From an uncultured Mediterranea sp. (GTDB lineage: Bacteria > Bacteroidota > Bacteroidia > Bacteroidales > Bacteroidaceae), in NCBI GenBank assembly GCA_946056155.1, contig CAMGIP010000007.1:1-41596 (forward strand): a stretch of 41,596 bases of DNA, written 5' to 3'. Position numbers and translations under genes: made by a program. This document shows positions 17,701 through 25,801 of the stretch, piece after piece. Below the pieces are notes generated by a model. It saw only the letters and a program-made list of their open reading frames with translations. It did not search any database and had not been told where the DNA came from. Positions within the stretch are counted from its first letter, which is position 1. The number at the start of each line of letters is the position of its first letter.

Positions 17701-17946
17701 ACACTCCAAACTGAAGTTACCATCAATATCTGTGATGGTACCTGTAGTGGAACCGACCACCATTACCGTAGCTCCAATCAGCGGTCCCTCGGCATCGCTG
17801 ACGGTGCCTTTGACCACTTTGTTCTGATCCACAGCCATCTGAGCCTTCACAGCAGCAGGCTGGTTGGCTCGGACAGTGAGTGGGGTCAATGCCATGCCCG
17901 CACCGAGCAGGCATAGGATGAATTGTTTTTTTCTCATGTCGAACAT
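14761..17946 (-). CDS. SusC-like TonB-dependent outer-membrane transporter
   Basis: The 1061-residue protein is a SusC/RagA-type importer of oligosaccharides, powered by TonB and paired with the SusD-like lid. In order it has a signal peptide (MFDMRKKQFILCLLGAGMALTP...), a carboxypeptidase-regulatory-like domain (about 45-115; VKGTVSDAEGPLIGATVMVVG), the TonB-box region NEVVVTALGVKRERKALGYG (about 118-137), the plug with LYVVDGVPLDN and GPAASALYGSRASHGVILITTKK, and a C-terminal beta-barrel ending YGINVNVKF. All SusC hallmarks are intact. An alternative start is Met4 at 17937. A 245-base leader separates it from the GH5 gene upstream on the same strand. Confidence 0.96.
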   Translation of the reverse strand: MFDMRKKQFILCLLGAGMALTPLTVRANQPAAVKAQMAVDQNKVVKGTVSDAEGPLIGATVMVVGSTTGTITDIDGNFSLECQPGAMLEISFVGYKKVVVKATDGMQVMLESDAQLLNEVVVTALGVKRERKALGYGLSEVKGEELTKAKETNVINSLAGKVAGLVVSQTAGGASGSTRVMLRGNTEMTGNNQPLYVVDGVPLDNTNFGSAGQEGGYDLGDGISAVNPDDIETMTVLKGPAASALYGSRASHGVILITTKKADKDKFSVEYNGSFTMDTQLAKWDDVQLIYGMGNNGKYSPTANTGTNMSWGPKADEFTMTYFDGVDRPFYIYPNNASDFFRTGLTAQNTAIVSANSGKTGMRFSVTDMRNKDILPQTNMSRDNFNLRVNSSLGKVDFDIAGSYIRENVKNRPALGDSQSNVGKNLMTLASTYNQAWLKNYQNANGEYANWNGLDQYNRNPYWDLYKNGNKSDKDVFRFTAKAIWNVDEHLKVQGTVGTDLNYMSFQDYIARTTPGKAPGQLQESTFKNRTLNAEILALYNNNFGAFDVNATFGGNIFKVDNRTTINTGLGEQMSGIIAIMNYQEQSIQQSTYKKQINSIYASASVGYDHTYYLEGTLRGDRSSTLPTNNNTYVYPSVSASWVFSEYLKNKSMINYGKFRASWAKVGSDTDPFQLGLNYSTGKYSYSGFTIGMINNNTQPNKDLKPTMTSSYELGLELKLLNNRLGVDITYYNQNSKDQIISLASSSTSGYNYRLINAGEIQNKGIEISLNGRALQVKDFAWDLGVNFSKNNNKVKSLTEGMDYFEIERATWCNVSVGAEVGKNFGSIVAPDFMRNENGDILINGETGMPLYDENPRTIGNASWDWTGGFYSTFSYKNFRLSAAFDVKVGADLFSMSMRSAYQTGKAMGTLEGRQEWYDSEEKRLASGMTIEQWRAAGNCKGFIAPGVIDNGDGTYRPNDIAIDPQTYWESVSRNAPSMFVYDNSYIKCREITLGYTFPEKWLGKAVKGLNVSFVARNPFIVWKNIPNIDPDSGYNTSGLGLEYGSLPSRRSYGINVNVKF

Positions 17947-18191
17947 TTAATTTGTATATAGATTATTTTGGTTGTGTTTGATTCACCGTTTGTTGCTTCC
18001 GGTGTTATCCATCGATTTTTCAGCCAATAGGTAGTAATTCGTTGGTTTACTGTTGAGTCTTGCCGTGTTTCATTCTGTTGTCTGTGTTCTTGAAATCTCT
18101 GTATTTGATTTCCGATGTGTTTTACCTGTTGTTTTGTGTTGTAATAAGTCCTCGAATACTACTTTTCATTGTCTGTATTATCTATCTCAGT
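17947..18191 (-). other. Leader between GH5 and SusC-like gene
   Basis: This non-coding stretch of 245 bases is A/C-rich on the transcribed (minus) strand and has no TAnnTTTG box, so the SusC-like gene is probably read from the promoter upstream of GH5. An A-rich, low-structure leader ahead of a SusC gene could serve translation or post-transcriptional control. A plus-strand frame at 18060-18440 runs across it but is not credible as a gene. Confidence 0.5.
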
Positions 18192-19367
18192 TCACTGGGC
18201 AAAGATGCCCTGCAATATCCAGGGTGCCTTGACCTTCATGCCGCGTGCACGGTCAAAGATGCCGAACATCTCAGGCCCATTGCCAAAGTGGTTGTTGTCC
18301 CAGATAAAGGTGGAAAATCCACGTTTGCGTGCCTCATCCACAAAGGTCTTGCAATAGTAGGTGACATTCTCGTGCATCTTGTCCACCTCGGAGCCTTTGT
18401 AGTGGTCCGTCACACCCCATTCGCCGATGCAGATGCCTAACCCCTGTGCACTCCAGGTATTGACCACTTTGTCGAAGAAGTCTGTCAAGGTCTTCTCTGT
18501 GCTCGGGCTAATCTCTCCCTGGCTCTTGAACGCCTCACCCCACCAGTAGTACTTACACTCTCCGCAGTAGTCATAGGGGTTGTAGTAGTGAAATTCCACA
18601 CTCAGGTAGTTGTTTCCGTTGCCCTCCATATCCTTCGGTACGATGAAGTCACCGTTGTTGATGCCGAACTCGGGATTGCATACGTAGGTCTGGACCATCA
18701 GGTGGCGTTTTTCGTTGTTGCCTCCTGTAGCCCGAACAATATCCACAAAGGTCTGGTTGTAGCTGTTCTGTACAGCAAGGTTCTCAGCCGTAGGCGCTCC
18801 CCACTTGCCCGGTTCGTGTACCTCATTGGTACCGGCAAAGGCCAGGCGCTCGTCATACTCCTTCAGTTCATTGGCAATATTCATCCAGAGCAGGGCCAGC
18901 TTACGGTTGTTCTCCTCCTGATTCTTATAATAAGGAAGACTCTCCAACCACTTTTCGTGATGTACATTGATGATTACTTTGAGATTTTGTGCCAAAGACC
19001 AGTCGATAACCTCCTTGATACGGGCCATCCAGGTTTTGCTGATGACCATCGCCTTGTCGTTGTTGATATGACACTGCCACCGCACAGGAATACGGATGGC
19101 ATTGAATCCGGCATCCTTCACCGCTTTGATAGTCTTCTTGGTCACCACAGGGTTGCCCCATGCGGTCTCTGCCTTATCGGCTCCATCAGGATTACCGATA
19201 GCCATGCTCTCTCCGTCCTGTCCGGGAGCTGAGCACTCAAACTGATTGCCGAGGTTCCATCCCACGATGTCCCGGTTCCACTCTTTGGCAGTTACCTGCG
19301 CCGAAATAGAGGAGCAAACAGCCAAACATAAAAAGAATGTGCATAAAGTAATTTTGTTCATAACCAT
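18192..19367 (-). CDS. GH5 endoglucanase (GH5_4-like)
   Basis: The 391-residue secreted enzyme belongs to glycoside hydrolase family 5 and should cut beta-1,4-linked glucan-type backbones with retention. The GH5_4-like start VGWNLGNQFE (residues 35-44), AWGNPVVTKKTIKAVKDAGF, IRIPVRWQCH (91-100) and NVHHEKW (134-140) are clear. Likely acid/base is E182 in GTNEVHEPG and likely nucleophile E316 in IGEWG. The NEV in place of the commoner NEP is seen, as far as I recall, in related Prevotella enzymes. Its signal peptide probably ends at ISA-Q (residue 23/24). Plausible substrates are mixed-linkage beta-glucan, xyloglucan or glucomannan; the sequence alone cannot decide. It is the first gene of the GH5-SusC-SusD-SGBP operon and has its own promoter (19394-19430). 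Confidence 0.92.
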   Translation of the reverse strand: MVMNKITLCTFFLCLAVCSSISAQVTAKEWNRDIVGWNLGNQFECSAPGQDGESMAIGNPDGADKAETAWGNPVVTKKTIKAVKDAGFNAIRIPVRWQCHINNDKAMVISKTWMARIKEVIDWSLAQNLKVIINVHHEKWLESLPYYKNQEENNRKLALLWMNIANELKEYDERLAFAGTNEVHEPGKWGAPTAENLAVQNSYNQTFVDIVRATGGNNEKRHLMVQTYVCNPEFGINNGDFIVPKDMEGNGNNYLSVEFHYYNPYDYCGECKYYWWGEAFKSQGEISPSTEKTLTDFFDKVVNTWSAQGLGICIGEWGVTDHYKGSEVDKMHENVTYYCKTFVDEARKRGFSTFIWDNNHFGNGPEMFGIFDRARGMKVKAPWILQGIFAQ

Positions 19368-19393
19368 GATACATTTAAGGTTTTACACCGCTG

Positions 19394-19430
19394 CAAAGGT
19401 ACGTCCACCCGCAGATATCATGGTTTCAAA
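19394..19430 (-). promoter_or_regulatory. Promoter of the GH5-SusCD-SGBP operon
   Basis: Read on the minus strand, TTTTG at 19430-19427 is followed by TACCTTTG at 19401-19394, an exact TAnnTTTG -7 box, 27 bases before the GH5 ATG. The gap between the two elements (25 bases) is longer than usual, so the -33 assignment is weak. The site fits the gap between the regulator gene's stop (19435) and GH5, letting the sensor be expressed separately from the structural genes. Confidence 0.6.
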
Positions 19431-19434
19431 ACTC

Positions 19435-22400
19435 TCAATTCGGGGTTTCTAATCTCTCATATTTGCTTGGAGGCACCCCAAAATGCTTTTTAAAGACGGT
19501 ACTGAAATGTTTGGCATTGGCAAAACCTACCATTTCCGACACCTCCAGAATATTTTTTCCTTGCGACAAGAGGGTAGCGGCTCGCTGTAGTCGTATGGTG
19601 CGGATAAAGTCCTGAGGCGTTTGGGCTGTAAAACTCTTCAGCTTGCCATAAAGCAACGTTCGGCTCATGGCCATCTCGCTACAAAGTTCATCGATGCCAA
19701 ATCCTGCCTCACCCATCTTCTCTAACACAATGGCTGTAGCCTTGTCAATAAACGCATTCCCATCCATACTGCCCATTTCATCGGGGATTTCTGCCGCAAC
19801 CGCATACTCCCCTTCCATCGGATGATGTACTGCGGAAGCTGAATCAGCCTTTTCACCGGCACTCCCCTCCTCCACCTGCTTTTTCTCCGTATCGCTGCAA
19901 GTGTCCAACGCTGCTGTACTCTCTGCTTCGATTGCCACCATCTGCTCTACCCTTTGTCGGTAGTAGTTGCTCAAGCGTCTGCGATTGGCCAGCAAGGAGT
20001 CTATCTTATGCCGCAGTATCTCCGTATCAAAGGGTTTGGTCATGTAGTCATCTGCTCCTTGCTGCAATCCGTCAATAATCAGCTGTTTCTCATGCTTGGC
20101 AGTCAGCAATATCACCGGTAGCCAGGAGGTATCGCAATTCTCTTTAATCCTACGGCAGAGTTCATCCCCCCTCATACGGGGCATCATCAGGTCGCTGACC
20201 ACCAGATCGCACTCATGTTCACGCAGAAAATCCAAAGCCTCTACTCCATTCTCTACAGTAGCTATTGTAAAACGGTCTCCAAAGGCCAAAGAGAAGTAGT
20301 TTCTCAGGTCGGCATTGTCATCCACAAAGAGAATGACATCCCTACTCTCTTTCGGCTCCTCCTGCGGTTGAACGTCATTGTTGCTCTCCTCTGCCTCCTC
20401 CGCAAGTTCCACGGAGGCCAATTCATTCGGTTGGAGCTGCCCTTGACTCCCGAACACATGTTCCGGCTGCACGCTACTCTCAGCTGCATCCAGGGTAATC
20501 AGAAAGGCGGTACCCACACCCTCTTCACTCTCAAAGGTAAGTTCTCCCTGATGCAGGGCCACAATGCGCTTAGCCAACATCAGACCAATACCGCTACCCG
20601 TCTCCCTGGTCTTCACCGCATTTTCTGCCCGATAGAAACTCTTGAATATCATCTTGTGGGCCGATTTGGGGATACCAATACCTGTATCTCTCACCTCAAT
20701 CTTCACCTTATCCCCACTCATCCAGGCACTTAGCTTCACTTTTCCACCTTTGGAGGTATATTTGATGGCGTTGGAGAGCAGATTATTGAACAATTTGTCG
20801 AAGAGATTGATATCAATCATCACCCTCAGCTGCTCCGGACAGTGCATATCCATCGTCAACCCCTTCTCTTGGGCCAGAAGGGCAAAGCGCTCCATGGAAG
20901 TGAGCATAATGGTCTTCACCTCTACAGGCACCTTTTTCAAGGAACCAGCCATCACATCTGCCTTTTGGAAATCCAGCAGTTCGTTGATGAGAATCTGCAA
21001 TTTACCGCTATTGGTACGAGCTATATCCAAATAGCTCCTACTCCGGTCGGACAGCTGGCTGTCTGCCGCGATATGGGTCAAGGGCTCCAGCACCAGACTC
21101 AAAGGGGTGCGTATCTCATGGGCGGCATTCACGAAGAAATTAATCTTCTCATTGAAGTATTTGCGTTCCAACCTGCCGCGGTAATCTCTCAAGGCCATCA
21201 GCATGAGGGTAACCATTATCCCCATGTAGATGAGCCACGCCCAAAAGGTGTTCCACCAGGGCTGCGCCACACTGACTTTCAAGGTCCGGCTGTCAATCAC
21301 ATGACCGCTATTCCGACTTACTGTCCTGACTTTCAGCGTATAGTATCCGGGAGGAAGGTTGTCGTAACTGACCATAGCTATGGCAGTGGGGTTGTTCCAC
21401 ACCTGATTGAATCCCTCTAAGAAATATTGATAGAGAATATCCGTACTGTAACGGTAACATATACTCTCAAAAAAGATTTCCAGCGAACGCTGGCTGTTGG
21501 CCAACCTGAGTTTGCCGGCCTCCATCTCACGACTTAGACGGACACGCTCCTCATCGGTAGTCTCTCCCTTGATGTGAATGCCGGTGAAGCGGAGCGGTGC
21601 CTGATAGTCTATTCGGTCTATCAAGGCGGGATCCACCACCACGGCTCCATGCGTACTGCCAAACATCAGACGTCCGTCGGAAAGGGTAATGGTGGCCGCA
21701 CGGTTATACTCTCGTCCCTGACCTGGAATCAGTTTGATAGCCCTCCCCTCCGCCGGATAAAGGGCGGAAAGTCCATTGTCGGTACCGGCAATGATACGAC
21801 CCTGTCCGTCAAAAGCAAGAAGGCTGACGCAATTGGAGGTCAACCCTTCGGCTTCGGTATAGGTGGAAATGGTTCGGGAAGAGAGACTATACGCATAGAT
21901 TCCTCCCCCATCGGTAGCCACCCAGACACTATCCGCCGAGCTGAAGAGAATGGATTTGACGAAAGTATTGACATCGCCACCGGTAAACTCTTCTGAGGTG
22001 AAATAGTGGGTGAAGCTATTCCGAGAGGCATCCACGACATAGAATCCGTTGGCCGTACCCACCGCCATCTTGCCATCCGGTGTGGGAACCATACATTCTA
22101 CCGTCTGAATATCAAATGACTGTGATGAACCAAGGCTATAACTGCACCCCATATTCCTAGGGGATGCAGTTTGACCCGTGGAGGCGAAATGGACCAGTGG
22201 ACCATCCAAACAGCCAATCCAGAGCCCACCCTCTTTGTCCTTCATCACGCTATACACATAATTGGTACTCAGATTGCCCTGTTCCCTGCTGAAGGCCGTG
22301 GTACAGTGACCTGATGGGGTGATGCGCAACACTCCGTCACCATAGGTTCCGACCAGAAGGTCAGCGCCATCTTCACAGATCGCCAGCACCACCTTTCCTT

Positions 22401-23574
22401 GAAGGGTATGCCTCCATTGCCCTGTGACCTGATTCAACGTACTCAACCCTCCATCGGTGCCGAAGCAGAGCAGCGCGTTGTGCTGCAGGAGGCAGTTTAC
22501 TCCGTTGTTCATGAGCGACTGTTCCATATTAGGCTGGTGCTCAAAGGTTTCTATCATGCGGCCTGTAGGATAGGCAATATCCACTCCACCGGTGTAGCTA
22601 CCCATCCAGATATTACCCTCCCTATCCCGCAGGAGAGCATAGATTCCGTTGCCATGCAGCACACCTCCTTGGGTATAATCCTGGCTGAAGAGTTGGAAGG
22701 CATGATTGCCATCCCGTTGCACGGCATATACTCCAGCTCCATCCAGTCCCAGCAACATAGTGGATTCATCCATGCGTTCAATGGCACGGACAGGCAGATG
22801 TGGCAGACGTTGGTGGGAATCATTGGACAAAGGTTTCCAACCGTCACAGGTATAGAGTAGCACTCCATTGCTTTGGGTGCCTAACCAAAGCCTCCCGCTG
22901 GCGTCATCATGGAAAGCGGTCAATACATGATCCGTAGTCAGCGTAAGCCATTTCTTGCCGTTGTCCCGCAGGATAAGGTAAGCACCCGCATTGGTATAAA
23001 CCACCACCTGATCTCCGCAAGTGATGACCCCATTCAGATAGTCGTCATCGTTCCAATGAAGGATCTCCCCCTCGTCCGATGTCATCACAAAGATTCCATG
23101 ATTGGTGGCTATCCATATCCATCCCTGACGATCCACAGTTATTCCATTGAGTATCAATCCATAATATTGAGGACAAAGCTGCCTAAACAGTTCAGTAAAG
23201 TGAGTAAGATAGGGTTCAAAACTGTCTGTCAGAGGGTGGTAAAGAAAGATATTGCCTTTATTATCATAGGCAAGTAGCTGCTGCTGAGGGGTCATCATCA
23301 CTCTCATCGTCTTTCCACCAGCGTTGCTGAACCGGAGAGGGGTATCCATCTGATAATGCTTCAATAAGCGCCCGTTATACCTGGCTATCCCATTCTTCAT
23401 GCTGAGCCAGATTTCGCCTTGAAGGCCCTCAACCAAAGAATATACCCTTTGGCTCGTCAGCCCATCGGTCAACCCCAGATGGCTGTAACGAAAATCCGAA
23501 TGGCTTATCGTGCTGGCTCTCAGAGCAGAAGAAATAATGAAAAAGAGTAATATGGTCAGCAATTTGTTGTTCAT
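19435..23574 (-). CDS. Hybrid two-component system sensor/response regulator (HTCS)
   Basis: This 1379-residue protein joins sensor, kinase, receiver and DNA-binding domain, the usual PUL activator design. In order: signal/anchor segment (about 1-20), 14-bladed-type periplasmic propeller made of Reg_prop repeats (about 25-690; e.g. EIWLSMKNGIARYNG), Y_Y_Y domain (about 710-760), membrane segment (about 773-795), HisKA with H819 in AAHEIRTP, HATPase_c (about 925-1040; N box NNLLSNAIKYTS, G boxes DTGIGIP and TGSGIGL), receiver with phospho-acceptor D1128 in LVVSDLMMP (about 1077-1195), an acidic linker, and an AraC-type HTH (about 1270-1379). All phosphotransfer residues are present. It should bind a glycan fragment in the periplasm and activate the operon that starts 67 bases downstream. 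Confidence 0.96.
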   Translation of the reverse strand: MNNKLLTILLFFIISSALRASTISHSDFRYSHLGLTDGLTSQRVYSLVEGLQGEIWLSMKNGIARYNGRLLKHYQMDTPLRFSNAGGKTMRVMMTPQQQLLAYDNKGNIFLYHPLTDSFEPYLTHFTELFRQLCPQYYGLILNGITVDRQGWIWIATNHGIFVMTSDEGEILHWNDDDYLNGVITCGDQVVVYTNAGAYLILRDNGKKWLTLTTDHVLTAFHDDASGRLWLGTQSNGVLLYTCDGWKPLSNDSHQRLPHLPVRAIERMDESTMLLGLDGAGVYAVQRDGNHAFQLFSQDYTQGGVLHGNGIYALLRDREGNIWMGSYTGGVDIAYPTGRMIETFEHQPNMEQSLMNNGVNCLLQHNALLCFGTDGGLSTLNQVTGQWRHTLQGKVVLAICEDGADLLVGTYGDGVLRITPSGHCTTAFSREQGNLSTNYVYSVMKDKEGGLWIGCLDGPLVHFASTGQTASPRNMGCSYSLGSSQSFDIQTVECMVPTPDGKMAVGTANGFYVVDASRNSFTHYFTSEEFTGGDVNTFVKSILFSSADSVWVATDGGGIYAYSLSSRTISTYTEAEGLTSNCVSLLAFDGQGRIIAGTDNGLSALYPAEGRAIKLIPGQGREYNRAATITLSDGRLMFGSTHGAVVVDPALIDRIDYQAPLRFTGIHIKGETTDEERVRLSREMEAGKLRLANSQRSLEIFFESICYRYSTDILYQYFLEGFNQVWNNPTAIAMVSYDNLPPGYYTLKVRTVSRNSGHVIDSRTLKVSVAQPWWNTFWAWLIYMGIMVTLMLMALRDYRGRLERKYFNEKINFFVNAAHEIRTPLSLVLEPLTHIAADSQLSDRSRSYLDIARTNSGKLQILINELLDFQKADVMAGSLKKVPVEVKTIMLTSMERFALLAQEKGLTMDMHCPEQLRVMIDINLFDKLFNNLLSNAIKYTSKGGKVKLSAWMSGDKVKIEVRDTGIGIPKSAHKMIFKSFYRAENAVKTRETGSGIGLMLAKRIVALHQGELTFESEEGVGTAFLITLDAAESSVQPEHVFGSQGQLQPNELASVELAEEAEESNNDVQPQEEPKESRDVILFVDDNADLRNYFSLAFGDRFTIATVENGVEALDFLREHECDLVVSDLMMPRMRGDELCRRIKENCDTSWLPVILLTAKHEKQLIIDGLQQGADDYMTKPFDTEILRHKIDSLLANRRRLSNYYRQRVEQMVAIEAESTAALDTCSDTEKKQVEEGSAGEKADSASAVHHPMEGEYAVAAEIPDEMGSMDGNAFIDKATAIVLEKMGEAGFGIDELCSEMAMSRTLLYGKLKSFTAQTPQDFIRTIRLQRAATLLSQGKNILEVSEMVGFANAKHFSTVFKKHFGVPPSKYERLETPN

Positions 23575-23612
23575 ATCAGTATAGATAGGTTAGAATCATC
23601 TGATTTTCGGCA

Positions 23613-23620
23613 CAAATGTA
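23613..23620 (-). promoter_or_regulatory. Bacteroidetes -7 box for the HTCS gene
   Basis: On the minus strand this reads TACATTTG, matching TAnnTTTG, 39 bases before the HTCS ATG, in the divergent gap with the M15 peptidase gene. Confidence 0.55.
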
Positions 23621-23653
23621 ACGAAAACCATCGAAAGATTCGCAGTTTTTAGC

Positions 23654-23661
23654 TACTTTTG
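23654..23661 (+). promoter_or_regulatory. Bacteroidetes -7 box for the M15 dipeptidase gene
   Basis: TACTTTTG matches TAnnTTTG and lies 22 bases before the ATG at 23684. Confidence 0.6.
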
Positions 23662-23683
23662 CAGAACATAAAAACCTATCACG

Positions 23684-24406
23684 ATGATATTCATAAAAAA
23701 AATCATAGCATGCTGTCTGCTGGCATTCTTAGGAGCAGTGGGTATGAGCCTCTCCGCACAGCCTTCTGCAACGGCGAAGATGCCCCGAGAATTCGTGGTG
23801 CTGACGGATGTAGTGCCCGACTTGATTTTGGAGATGCGTTACTACTCCACCTACAACTTCGTGGGCCAGCGAGTGGATGGATACGAAGAGCCTATTGCCC
23901 TGATTACACGTCAGGCGGCGGAAGCCCTGAAGGAGGTGAATAAAGAGCTGATGGCCAAAGGGTATCGGCTCAAAATCTATGATACCTATCGGCCGCAACG
24001 GGCGGTGAGTCACTTCGTGCGATGGGCCAAGGAGGTTGCCGACACGCTGACAAAACAGAGTTTCTATCCGCAAGTGGATAAACGGCTACTCTTCAAACTG
24101 GGGTTCATCGCCAGCAAGTCGGGACATAGCCGCGGCTCAACGGTTGACTTGACCTTAGTGGATGCCCGCACTGGACAGGAGGTGGATATGGGTGGTGTAT
24201 TCGACTACTTCGGCGATTTGTCACACCCCTTCTACAAAGGGATTACAGCCAAGCAGAGGGCCAACCGCATGGTACTCCGTGAGGCGATGCTCCGCCACGG
24301 GTTCAAGCCGCTCTCCACGGAGTGGTGGCACTTCACGCTTAGAGAGGAACCGTTCCCTGATACCTACTTCGACTTCCCCATCCGCTACTACAGGGAAGAA
24401 GAATAA
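23684..24406 (+). CDS. D-alanyl-D-alanine dipeptidase (peptidase M15D, VanX/DdpX type)
   Basis: The 240-residue protein has a signal peptide (cleavage likely after SLSA, residue 25) and the VanX-type zinc site: H148 and D155 in SGHSRGSTVDLT, and E213 with H216 in EWWHF. The substrate-Arg region RLKIYDTYRP is at about 95-104. The enzyme hydrolyses D-Ala-D-Ala; periplasmic versions without vanA/vanH partners are usually linked to peptidoglycan recycling or growth on D-Ala-D-Ala, not to glycopeptide resistance. No van-cluster genes are nearby. It is transcribed away from the HTCS gene and is followed by a 217-base gap before aroC. Confidence 0.93.
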   Translation: MIFIKKIIACCLLAFLGAVGMSLSAQPSATAKMPREFVVLTDVVPDLILEMRYYSTYNFVGQRVDGYEEPIALITRQAAEALKEVNKELMAKGYRLKIYDTYRPQRAVSHFVRWAKEVADTLTKQSFYPQVDKRLLFKLGFIASKSGHSRGSTVDLTLVDARTGQEVDMGGVFDYFGDLSHPFYKGITAKQRANRMVLREAMLRHGFKPLSTEWWHFTLREEPFPDTYFDFPIRYYREEE

Positions 24407-24433
24407 CACCAGTACAAACGGAATATCAAAGAA

Positions 24434-24572
24434 CTGAAAGTCGAAGGCTGATAATTAAAGCTTTGAGGATGGAAGAATCACAAATGAAAGGCTGGAAATT
24501 GAGGTTCAGTTCATCAAGGAACCGAAAGTTGTAGTCAAAAAATGAAATCCTGAAAATCGAAGTCTGAGAATT
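24434..24572. repeat. Degenerate 23-base repeat pair upstream of aroC
   Basis: CTGAAAGTCGAAGGCTGATAATT (24434-24456) and CTGAAAATCGAAGTCTGAGAATT (24550-24572) match at 20 of 23 positions. Other related words (GGCTGGAAATTGAGG, GGATTGAAACACTG) lie between and after them. This 217-base gap otherwise has nothing recognisable. Confidence 0.6.
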
Positions 24573-24623
24573 GAGGATTGAAACACTGATTATTGAAAAC
24601 AAAACAGATAAACTGAATACAAA

Positions 24624-25700
24624 ATGTTTAATTCGATTGGAAATATCGTAAGGCTCACGACCTTTGGCGAATCACACGGCAAAGGCATCGGTGGAGTGAT
24701 TGATGGCATACCTGCCGGTATTGAGGTGGATATGGATTTTATCCAGCAGGAGCTGGACCGACGCAAACCGGGACAGTCGGTACTCACTACGGCCCGCAAA
24801 GAGGGTGACAAGGTGGAACTGCTCTCCGGCATCTTTGAGGGACGTACCACGGGTTGCAGCATCGGCTTTGTGGTATGGAACGAAAACCAACATTCGGATG
24901 ATTATAACAACCTGCGGGAGGTGTTCCGCCCTTCGCACGCCGACTATACCTACACCACGAAGTATGGTATTCGTGATCACCGAGGAGGAGGCCGCTCATC
25001 AGCCCGAGAAACCATCTCCCGTGTGGTGGGGGGTGCCCTTGCCAAGCTGGCTCTTCGTCAGATGGGTATCTCCATTACTGCCTATACCTCTCAGGTAGGC
25101 CCCATTACCTTGGACAAGCCCTATTCAGCATATGACCTGACCCAGACCGAGAAGTCGCTCGTGCGCTGTCCAGATGCAGAGAAGGCTGCCGAGATGGAAG
25201 CCCTTATCAAGGAGGTGAAGGCTGAGGGTGACACCATTGGGGGTGTCATCACCTGTGTAGTCCAGGGGTGCCCCGTAGGTTGGGGAGAACCTGTTTATCA
25301 CAAACTGCATGCTGCCTTGGGGTATGCCATGCTCTCCATCAATGCGGCCAAAGGATTTGAATATGGCGAAGGCTTTAGCGGCATGGAGATGAGAGGTTCA
25401 CAACAGAACGACCTCTTCTTCAATGACGAGGGACGCATCAACACCCGCACCAACCATTCCGGAGGCATCCAGGGAGGCATCAGCAACGGACAGGATATCT
25501 ATTTCCGCGTTGCCTTCAAGCCGGTGGCCACCCTGCTGCGTGAACAACCTACGGTGGATATCCACGGTGAGGATACGCTGCTCAAAGCCCGCGGCCGACA
25601 CGACCCCTGCGTGCTGCCTCGTGCGGTGCCCATCGTAGAGGCTATGGCAGCCCTTACCTTACTCGACTTCTGCCTGCTCAACCGCACCCGCAGACTGTAA
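24624..25700 (+). CDS. aroC: Chorismate synthase
   Basis: The 358-residue cytoplasmic enzyme makes chorismate from 5-enolpyruvylshikimate 3-phosphate with reduced FMN, the last shikimate step. Signatures are the N-terminal [19 protein letters not shown] (about residues 10-28), the [12 protein letters not shown] motif (about 119-130) and the conserved [17 protein letters not shown] near 273-289, then FKPVATL. Length is typical. It is followed by 101 bases and then an M20 peptidase gene in the same direction. Confidence 0.97.
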   Translation: MFNSIGNIVRLTTFGESHGKGIGGVIDGIPAGIEVDMDFIQQELDRRKPGQSVLTTARKEGDKVELLSGIFEGRTTGCSIGFVVWNENQHSDDYNNLREVFRPSHADYTYTTKYGIRDHRGGGRSSARETISRVVGGALAKLALRQMGISITAYTSQVGPITLDKPYSAYDLTQTEKSLVRCPDAEKAAEMEALIKEVKAEGDTIGGVITCVVQGCPVGWGEPVYHKLHAALGYAMLSINAAKGFEYGEGFSGMEMRGSQQNDLFFNDEGRINTRTNHSGGIQGGISNGQDIYFRVAFKPVATLLREQPTVDIHGEDTLLKARGRHDPCVLPRAVPIVEAMAALTLLDFCLLNRTRRL

Positions 25701-25801
25701 GCCAGACAGGGATCTTCCACATGAACCGACTGGGATCTCCCACAAGAAGATGCCCTGCCCAAACCCTAACGATTCTTACACCTTATTATATTTATAGTAT
25801 C

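Noticed and set aside
16816..17916. Plus-strand frame of 366 codons inside the SusC-like gene
   Set aside because: It is a shadow of the highly conserved SusC coding strand; composition is rich in His/Gly/Val as expected of an antisense frame.
18060..18440. Plus-strand frame of 126 codons between SusC and GH5
   Set aside because: Its second half is antisense to GH5, and the hydrophobic first half is low-complexity T/G-rich leader.
23684..24406. VanX-type gene as evidence of glycopeptide resistance
   Set aside because: There is no vanA/vanH or regulatory pair; lone periplasmic M15D dipeptidases are common in peptidoglycan recycling.
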